A DNA stretch of 6,731 nucleotides, taken from positions 1-6,731 of the forward strand of contig DAHVXO010000174.1 of assembly GCA_027356675.1 (NCBI GenBank). Reading direction: 5' to 3'. Shown here piece by piece: positions 1 through 4,960 of the stretch (position 1 is the first letter of the stretch; every line of letters begins with the position of its first letter). The notes under the pieces were generated by a model. The model did no database searches. It had not been told where the DNA came from and saw only the letters and a list, made by a program, of their open reading frames with translations. Source of the DNA: Symbiobacteriaceae bacterium (lineage in GTDB: Bacteria; Bacillota_E; Symbiobacteriia; Symbiobacteriales; Symbiobacteriaceae). The position numbers and the translations under genes are program-made.

Positions 1-113
1 CCGCCGCCGAGCGCGTGCGGTTGGGTCAGGCCGGCCGGCAATATGTAGTCGAGAATTTGTCGATCGAGGCGATTACGGGCCGAATCCTGGATGTCTATGC
101 GGAGGTGCTCTGA
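1..113 (+). CDS. C-terminal end of a glycosyltransferase, probably GT4 family (5' partial)
   Basis: An open frame enters from the left edge (first full codon at base 3) and ends in TGA at 111-113, leaving 36 residues. The tail contains RLGQAGRQ, then a helix with NLSIEAITGRI, and ends YAEVL. This is the usual C-terminal helix of GT-B fold glycosyltransferases. It closely matches the end of the complete GT4 enzyme at 2269-3345, which has RLGEAGRR in the same place and ends YAELV. The enzyme would transfer a sugar from a nucleotide donor to a lipid-linked acceptor on the cytoplasmic side of the membrane. The next gene starts immediately after its stop codon, so the two are almost certainly co-transcribed. 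Donor, acceptor and catalytic residues lie outside the window. The family call rests on a short tail only. Confidence 0.7.
   Translation, partial: AAERVRLGQAGRQYVVENLSIEAITGRILDVYAEVL
101..107 (+). promoter_or_regulatory. Ribosome binding site for the DUF4330 gene
   Basis: GGAGGTG lies inside the last codons of the upstream glycosyltransferase, about 7-8 bases before the GTG at 114. It is the strongest Shine-Dalgarno sequence in the window and supports GTG at 114 as the start even though it directly abuts the preceding TGA. Confidence 0.75.
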
Positions 114-617
114 GTGGCCATTGTGGATCAGAAGGGCCGTCTGTTCGGCAAGGTCAACCTGCTGGATCTGGTTGTGGTGTTGGCCATCCTGGCAGTAGCC
201 GGCCGGTTCGGCTACCAGCATTACATGGGGAAACAAGCCGCTCCGACGGGTGAGGACAAGCAGGTCGCGGTGACTATGAAGTTTGCCGCGGTCCAGCAAC
301 CCACGGTCGACAACGTCCCCGTAGGGACGGCGATTTACGATAGCAAATCGGGCGGGTACCTGGGCAAGGTGGTGGACGTTTGGTCCCAGCCGGCCACAGT
401 CTTCACGACCAGCGTGGACGGGCGAATGTTTGAGGCACCGTCCAAGGATCGGGTCGACTTCTTCATGGTCGTGGCGGGTCGGGGCCGGGTCTCGCCTAAT
501 GCGGTCACCCTGGGCGATTTTGAGATGAAGATCGGCCGGACGAATTACGTCAAGAGCCGGCTGTGGGCTGGGTATGGGGTCACCTGGAAGATCGACGAGA
601 ACCCGCAGCCACGGTAG
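114..617 (+). CDS. DUF4330 family single-pass membrane protein
   Basis: The 167-residue protein starts at GTG 114, directly after the upstream TGA and behind a strong ribosome binding site. Residues 1-13 (with D5, KGRLFGK) form a short cytoplasmic head. Residues about 14-30 form one hydrophobic membrane helix, and the rest is predicted to lie outside the cell, in the usual DUF4330 layout. The head motif KGRLFGKVN, followed by a LLDL-type helix start, and the C-terminal IGRTNYVKSRL / GVTWKI segment (residues 140-160) match my memory of the family. The length is also normal for it. The extracytoplasmic part (about 35-160) alternates hydrophobic and polar residues and looks beta-rich, with no catalytic motif I can name. 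The family has no established function. Its place between a glycosyltransferase and an O-antigen ligase-like gene suggests an accessory role in polysaccharide assembly or export, which is an inference. Confidence 0.85.
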   Translation: MAIVDQKGRLFGKVNLLDLVVVLAILAVAGRFGYQHYMGKQAAPTGEDKQVAVTMKFAAVQQPTVDNVPVGTAIYDSKSGGYLGKVVDVWSQPATVFTTSVDGRMFEAPSKDRVDFFMVVAGRGRVSPNAVTLGDFEMKIGRTNYVKSRLWAGYGVTWKIDENPQPR

Positions 618-628
618 GGGGCGGTGCA

Positions 629-2272
629 ATGATAAGATTCACCGCAGAGGCCACATGGGAGTCCAGCTTACTGAGGCACCTGCTGGCTTTTGCCCTTCGT
701 CTTTGGGACGACAGCGGGATCGGGCGTCTGGTGGCGGCACTTGGGCGCCTTTGGACGCGGGTGTTTGAGGGCAGCTTCTTTGGCCGGGTCTGGTACTCCA
801 CGTGGCCCAGCGCCCGGCAGGCGCAGGAGAGTTACACCGGTTGGCTGCTGACGGGCTTTGGTTCGGTGGTCCAGCAGTTTGGCCGCCGTGTGGGACCGCA
901 TATCAAGGGTCTCTGGGAGACCAGTCTGTTGGCAGGCCTGTATCGCCGGTTCGCCAGATCGTTGATGCCCTGCCTGCGCACGAGCCATCTGTTCCTGGCC
1001 TACACGGGGTACGCGGAGGACGTGGCGGCCAGTCCTACGGAAGCGGGGCGCCGGTCGACCTCCCCGGTGGTCTACTTGCTCGGGGCCGTTCTGGGGCTCC
1101 TGCCGCTGATCCCGACCGATTTTGCCCTGTTTGGGATCCCGGTGCCATCACCGACCACGCTGCTGACCATTGGCATTTGGGGTGTGGCTGTGGTTTGGGT
1201 GGTCCGCAAGTTTATGCTCGGCGACTACGGGTGGCGAGCTTCACCGGCGTTCTTGCCGCTGGCGATCTTTCTTCTGGTGGCGGTTGCCGCAACGGTGCAA
1301 AGCGTGGCCAGGGGGGCCAGCGTGCAGAGTCTCGTCCTGTGGTTGACTGCAGGGCTGCTGTTCTGGCTGATCGTCAACGTGGTGCGCAACTCCCGTGACG
1401 CGGCTGTCTTCCTGGGTCCCATTATGGTCGGTGCCTCTTTGATGGCCGTGTGGGGCGTCTATCAGTACTTCTTCCCGCCCGTGATTGAGGAGCGCTGGAC
1501 GGATCCGGCGACGTCGGGCGAGCTCACCCGAGTGTTTGCGAGCCTGGGCAACCCCAACTACCTGGCGGAGTACATGGTGCTCTTCGTGCCGCTGGTGCTG
1601 GCGCTCTGGTATCAGCAGCCGAAGCGGCGGCTGGAGTTGACCGTGCCGCTGGTGCTGATGACGGTGGCCCTGCTGCTCACTTATACACGGGGCGGATATC
1701 TGGCGTTGTTGATTGCACTCGTGATCCTCGTGTTCATGCGGGCCCGGCGCTGGTCGGTCTTTCTGTTCCTGGCCGCCCTGGCCGTGCCCGTGCTGGCGCC
1801 GCAGTCGATCATCAACCGATTTATCTCGGCCTTCAACGTGGCGGATACATCGAACCAGTATCGTGTAAACCTGTGGATCGGTGTGCTGGAGATGATCAAG
1901 AAGTTCTGGTTCGTGGGCGTCGGGCTGGGTGCCCAGGCCTTCAACGCGGTTTACCAGGATTTCATGCTTTCGGAGGCGCGTGCCGCCCACGCACACAATC
2001 TGTACCTGCAAGTGCTGGGTGAGGTCGGTGTGGTGGGCCTATTCGCGATCCTATGGGCCATCTTCGCAGTGGTGAGACGGACGGTGGTCGTCGGCGGAAA
2101 CTCCCGCAACGCGGTCCTGATCGCGGCGGTGCCGGCGGCGCTGGTGGGCCTGATGTTCCACGGTCTGGTGGAGCACATTTGGTATAACCCCAAGCTGCTG
2201 TTCGCCTTCTGGGCCGTTGCCGGCCTGGGGATGGGACTGGCGCTGGGTGACAGAGGGGACGCCTCCGCGTGA
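629..2272 (+). CDS. O-antigen ligase/polymerase-like membrane protein (Wzy_C / WaaL-type)
   Basis: I place the start at ATG 629 (547 residues), 11 bases after the DUF4330 stop and behind a G-rich AGGGGG at 616-621. An in-frame ATG at 563 would overlap DUF4330 by 55 bases and add 22 unlikely residues. From about residue 147 onward the protein is a string of roughly 11-13 hydrophobic helices. Family hallmarks appear in order: GNPNYLAEY at 307-315, a TYTRGG segment at 351-356 with R354, and AHAHNLYLQVLGEVGVVG at 453-470 with H454/H456. In WaaL and Wzy enzymes, an Arg and a His in an external loop are essential for transfer or polymerisation of undecaprenyl-linked glycan. R354 and H456 are the likely counterparts. 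Residues 1-146 are an amphipathic, Trp-rich extension with four copies of a short motif (see findings). The final codons overlap the next gene by 4 bases. Ligase and polymerase cannot be told apart from sequence. In this cluster it probably polymerises or attaches a cell-wall glycan. Confidence 0.87.
   Translation: MIRFTAEATWESSLLRHLLAFALRLWDDSGIGRLVAALGRLWTRVFEGSFFGRVWYSTWPSARQAQESYTGWLLTGFGSVVQQFGRRVGPHIKGLWETSLLAGLYRRFARSLMPCLRTSHLFLAYTGYAEDVAASPTEAGRRSTSPVVYLLGAVLGLLPLIPTDFALFGIPVPSPTTLLTIGIWGVAVVWVVRKFMLGDYGWRASPAFLPLAIFLLVAVAATVQSVARGASVQSLVLWLTAGLLFWLIVNVVRNSRDAAVFLGPIMVGASLMAVWGVYQYFFPPVIEERWTDPATSGELTRVFASLGNPNYLAEYMVLFVPLVLALWYQQPKRRLELTVPLVLMTVALLLTYTRGGYLALLIALVILVFMRARRWSVFLFLAALAVPVLAPQSIINRFISAFNVADTSNQYRVNLWIGVLEMIKKFWFVGVGLGAQAFNAVYQDFMLSEARAAHAHNLYLQVLGEVGVVGLFAILWAIFAVVRRTVVVGGNSRNAVLIAAVPAALVGLMFHGLVEHIWYNPKLLFAFWAVAGLGMGLALGDRGDASA
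2252..2258 (+). promoter_or_regulatory. Ribosome binding site for the GT4 gene
   Basis: AGAGGGG lies 10 bases upstream of GTG 2269, within the 3' end of the ligase-like gene. Together with the 4-base GTGA overlap it supports coupled translation and the chosen GTG start. Confidence 0.5.
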
Positions 2273-3345
2273 AGCCAAGGGTCTTGCACGTGTGCAGCGA
2301 CACCAACATCGGTGGGGCGGGTCGGTATGTGCTGACGCTCCTTACGCAGCCACGGATCGCCGAGCGGTTCGTGGTGGCTGTGGCGTGCCCCGAAGGGGAT
2401 CTCGCCGTAACCCTGCGCCGGGCTGGGCTCGAAGTCTTGACGTACCCCGGGGCGGATGTCTCCTTTTCGTTGGCCGCTCTACAGTCGCTCTACCTGCTCG
2501 TGCGGTCCTGGCGCCCGCAGATCGTGCATACGCACGGTTCGCTGGCTGGGCGTGTGGCCGCGGGTGTGGCGGGTGTGAAAGTGGTCTATACCAAGCACGG
2601 CCTGGCTTCTGTGGCGGAGCAGGCAGTGCAGGTCCGGCGGGCGCGCGCCACTGTGAAACGGGCAGCCGTGCGGGTCTTTGCCGATCGCATCGTGGCGGTG
2701 TCGGAGGCAGTCAAGCGGTCGCTGGTGGCGGCCGGGGCCGATGCCGAGCGAGTCTGGGTGATTCCGGGCGGTGTTGCGCTTGATGGGTATGTTGGCGTGC
2801 CGCCGCTCGTGCCCGGGGTCGTTGGGGCCCTGGGGCGACTGTCGTTTGAGAAAGGCTTCGATGTATTGGTGGATGCGGTGCCCCGGTTGGCCGGGGCCGG
2901 CATTCGGGTGTTGCTGGCCGGGGACGGCCCGCAGCGGGAGGCCCTGAGCCGGCAGGTGGCTGACCTGGGGTTGTCCGAGTCGGTCTCATTGGTCGGGTTC
3001 GGTGATGCGGTACCGGCATTCCTCGGGCGGACTGGGGTCTTTGTGCTGCCCTCCCGCTCCGAAGGGCTTGGTCTGGTTTTGGTGGAAGCGATGGCTGCGG
3101 GGCGCCCGGTGGTGGCCACACGGGTCGGGGGCATTCCCGAAGTCGTGGTCGATGGCGAAACCGGGTTCCTGGTGGAGCCCGAAGACGCCGGGGCGTTGGC
3201 GGGCGCGATCGCCCGGGTGTTGGGTGACCCGGCACTGGCGTTCCGCCTCGGTGAGGCCGGGCGCCGACGGGCGCAGGCGGTCTTCAGCGCCGAGCGCATG
3301 GCTGATCAGATGGCGGCTCTGTACGCGGAGTTGGTGCACTCGTGA
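2269..3345 (+). CDS. GT4-family glycosyltransferase (GT-B fold)
   Basis: The 358-residue enzyme starts at GTG 2269, overlapping the upstream TGA as GTGA. The N-terminal Rossmann half (about 1-170) has the acceptor-side glycine loop NIGGAGRYV at 13-21 and VHTHG at 86-90. The C-terminal half (about 180-340) has the donor-binding elements: GALGRLSFEKG at 186-196, with R190 and K195 as likely diphosphate contacts; AGDGP at 217-221; and the GT4 EX7E motif formed by E265 and E273 in SRSEGLGLVLVEAMAAG. GGIPEVV follows at 287-293. These are standard for retaining GT4 enzymes that use a nucleotide sugar. The length is typical and there are no membrane helices, so it is a cytoplasmic or membrane-associated protein. 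It probably adds one sugar to a lipid-linked glycan of this cluster. The sugar and acceptor cannot be read from the sequence. Confidence 0.92.
   Translation: MKPRVLHVCSDTNIGGAGRYVLTLLTQPRIAERFVVAVACPEGDLAVTLRRAGLEVLTYPGADVSFSLAALQSLYLLVRSWRPQIVHTHGSLAGRVAAGVAGVKVVYTKHGLASVAEQAVQVRRARATVKRAAVRVFADRIVAVSEAVKRSLVAAGADAERVWVIPGGVALDGYVGVPPLVPGVVGALGRLSFEKGFDVLVDAVPRLAGAGIRVLLAGDGPQREALSRQVADLGLSESVSLVGFGDAVPAFLGRTGVFVLPSRSEGLGLVLVEAMAAGRPVVATRVGGIPEVVVDGETGFLVEPEDAGALAGAIARVLGDPALAFRLGEAGRRRAQAVFSAERMADQMAALYAELVHS
3327..3330 (+). promoter_or_regulatory. Weak ribosome binding site for murJ
   Basis: GGAG lies 11 bases before GTG 3342, inside the end of the GT4 gene. It is short, so translation of murJ probably relies on termination-reinitiation at the GTGA overlap. 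Confidence 0.4.
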
Positions 3346-4910
3346 CAGAGCCGCAATCCACTTCGCTGTTCAAGGCGGCCACGTTCATCTCTGTGGCCTA
3401 TGTGCTGAGCCGGTTGCTGGGGTATGTCCGTGAGGCGTTGCTGGCGGCCCGCTTTGGCGCCACGCACACGACCGACGCTTATCTGGTGGCGCAGGAAATC
3501 CCATCGTTTCTTTTCATGGCGGTTGGATCTGCGCTGCTGCTGGTGTTTATCCCGGTCTACCGGGAGGTCGTGATCCGGCGGGGCGAGGAGGCCGGCTGGC
3601 GGCTGGTCAACAGCATGGCGAGTGCCACTTTGCTGGCGGCGCTGTTGATCACGGGCCTGGGCTGGGTCCTGGTGCCGTGGCTGGTGCCGTGGCTGGTCCC
3701 GGGATTGCCCGAGACGGTGCAGGATCTCGCCGTGGCACTCACGCTGGTCATGCTGCCGATGATGGCCATTCTGGGCCTGAGCGCCCTCGCCTCGGCGGTC
3801 TTGAACGCCAACCGGCGGTTTACCTTGCCGGCGCTGGTGTCGCTAGTGAGCAACGTGTTGGTGATTGGTGCGCTGCTCGTGGTCTCGCACTCCGGGCAGA
3901 TTTACTGGGTCGCGAATGCGGCCGTGTTAGGGGCGGTGGCAGGGCTGGTCATTCAGTTGCCGTCGCTGCCGCGGTTAGGCTACCGGTACCGGGCCCTCTT
4001 GGAGTGGCGGGAGCCCGCGATCATGCAGGTCGGGCGCCTCATTCTGCCTGTGGCGTTTACGACCGGTGCGATCCAGCTACAGAACTTCACAACGCGCTAC
4101 ATGGCGTCGCACCTGGCTGAGGGCAGTATATCGGCTCTGAACTACGCCGTACGCCTGAATTCGCTCCCGTACGGGGTCGTCGGGGCGGCTATCGCAACCG
4201 TGCTCTACCCCAACCTGGCAGACCAGGTGGCGACGGGGCGGCTGGATGACCTGCGCCGTACCATCGCCGGAGGGCTGCGGCTGTTTGGCTATATACTGCT
4301 TCCCATGGCCTTCGGGTTGTTCGCCTTTCGCGAGCCCATCGTGCGGATGTTCTTCCAGAGGGGTGCGTTCAACCCGCAGGCGACGACCGTGACGGCGCTA
4401 GCGCTGGCGTATTACGCACCAGGTATTCTGTTTTTTGGTTGGCTCGACTTTTTGAGCCGGTGCTACTTCGCCCTGCAGGACCCCATGACGCCGATGTGGA
4501 CCGTGTTTGGCATGGTCGCCGTGACTGTGGGGTTGAACTTCGTCTTCATCGGGCCGCTGGCGCAGGGGGGACTGGCGCTCGCCACGACGCTCTCTACGGT
4601 TGTGGCCGTGCTTTATCTGCTGTGGCGGCTGCAGCGGCGTGTCGGCGGGTTGGCAGTGGGTGAACTCGCGTGGTCCACACTCTTTAGCGCCGGCACGGCG
4701 CTGGTAGGGACGCTCGGGGGAGTCGGGTTGTACAACCTCGCCGGGGCGTGGCTGCCTGGTGGCCGGACCCTGGCGGAGGCGGCACGGCTGGGCATCGGGC
4801 TCGGCACGGTCATGGTGGTGCATATCGGGGGCGGGATTGCGCTGGGGTTTCGCGATGGGACGGTGCTTGCGGCCATGGTGGGACGGCGCCTTTCCCGGCG
4901 CAGGGATTAG
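3342..4910 (+). CDS. murJ: MurJ/MviN-family lipid II (or glycolipid) flippase
   Basis: The protein has 522 residues, close to E. coli MurJ (511), and is hydrophobic throughout, consistent with the 14-helix MOP-superfamily fold. The N-terminal SRLLGYVREALLAARFGA block (23-40) and TDAY (44-47) align with the MurJ signature. R24, R30 and D45 match E. coli R18, R24 and D39, and R271 in NYAVRLNSLPYGV matches the essential R270 of the central cavity. CYFALQDPMTP and the MFFQRGAF segment are also typical. The loop after TM1 reads IPSFLFMAVGSAL, so the Arg-Arg pair and Glu of E. coli (R52, R53, E57) are absent; I recall this form in other Firmicutes. MurJ flips lipid II across the membrane for peptidoglycan synthesis. 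Its position inside a glycan operon, with GTGA overlap to the GT4 gene, leaves open a dedicated Wzx-like role for another undecaprenyl-linked glycan. Start is GTG 3342; the C-terminus is a basic tail (RRLSRRRD). Confidence 0.9.
   Translation: MTEPQSTSLFKAATFISVAYVLSRLLGYVREALLAARFGATHTTDAYLVAQEIPSFLFMAVGSALLLVFIPVYREVVIRRGEEAGWRLVNSMASATLLAALLITGLGWVLVPWLVPWLVPGLPETVQDLAVALTLVMLPMMAILGLSALASAVLNANRRFTLPALVSLVSNVLVIGALLVVSHSGQIYWVANAAVLGAVAGLVIQLPSLPRLGYRYRALLEWREPAIMQVGRLILPVAFTTGAIQLQNFTTRYMASHLAEGSISALNYAVRLNSLPYGVVGAAIATVLYPNLADQVATGRLDDLRRTIAGGLRLFGYILLPMAFGLFAFREPIVRMFFQRGAFNPQATTVTALALAYYAPGILFFGWLDFLSRCYFALQDPMTPMWTVFGMVAVTVGLNFVFIGPLAQGGLALATTLSTVVAVLYLLWRLQRRVGGLAVGELAWSTLFSAGTALVGTLGGVGLYNLAGAWLPGGRTLAEAARLGIGLGTVMVVHIGGGIALGFRDGTVLAAMVGRRLSRRRD
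3669..3692 (+). repeat. Two-copy 12-base tandem repeat inside murJ
   Basis: The unit ctggtgccgtgg occurs twice in perfect tandem and is followed by a partial third copy (ctggt). It is in frame and encodes LVPW twice, giving LVPWLVPWLVPG around residues 110-121, in a membrane helix or its edge. It is probably a small local duplication that adds four residues without disturbing the frame. Confidence 0.6.
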
Positions 4911-4960
4911 GCTTGGGTCTTCTTGTCTGAGCTGAGCGGACGGCGGGGGGGATCACGGTC
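4911..4960 (+). other. Only intergenic gap; G-rich leader of the DUF5693 gene
   Basis: These 50 bases separate the murJ stop from the next start. I see no inverted repeat followed by a T-run and no convincing -35/-10 pair, so read-through from murJ is likely. A run of six G at 4945-4950 is the best available Shine-Dalgarno-like stretch, 10 bases before TTG 4961. An in-frame TGA at 4928-4930 rules out any earlier start for the downstream frame. Confidence 0.45.

Noticed and set aside
563..628. Upstream ATG at 563 as the start of the O-antigen ligase-like gene
   Set aside because: It would overlap DUF4330 by 55 bases and add 22 residues in a frame that here simply shadows the DUF4330 tail. ATG 629 sits 11 bases after the DUF4330 stop with a G-rich site in front.
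802..1398. 198-codon open frame on the plus strand
   Set aside because: It overlaps the ligase-like gene in another frame. Composition is Gly/Arg/Ala-biased with no recognisable domain.
1241..2011. 256-codon open frame on the minus strand
   Set aside because: It lies wholly opposite the ligase-like gene. Its translation is rich in Gln, His and Arg with no membrane or domain pattern, typical of the antisense shadow of a GC-rich gene.
2217..2783. 188-codon plus-strand open frame across the ligase/GT4 junction
   Set aside because: It is out of frame with two well-supported genes, low in complexity, and has no family features.
2586..3299. 237-codon minus-strand open frame opposite the GT4 gene
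   Set aside because: Thr/Pro/Ala/Arg-rich translation expected from the reverse of a GC-rich coding frame; the sense strand carries clear GT4 motifs.
4911..4960. Possible terminator or internal promoter between murJ and the DUF5693 gene
   Set aside because: There is no stable GC hairpin with a following T-run, and no convincing -35/-10 spacing in 50 bases.
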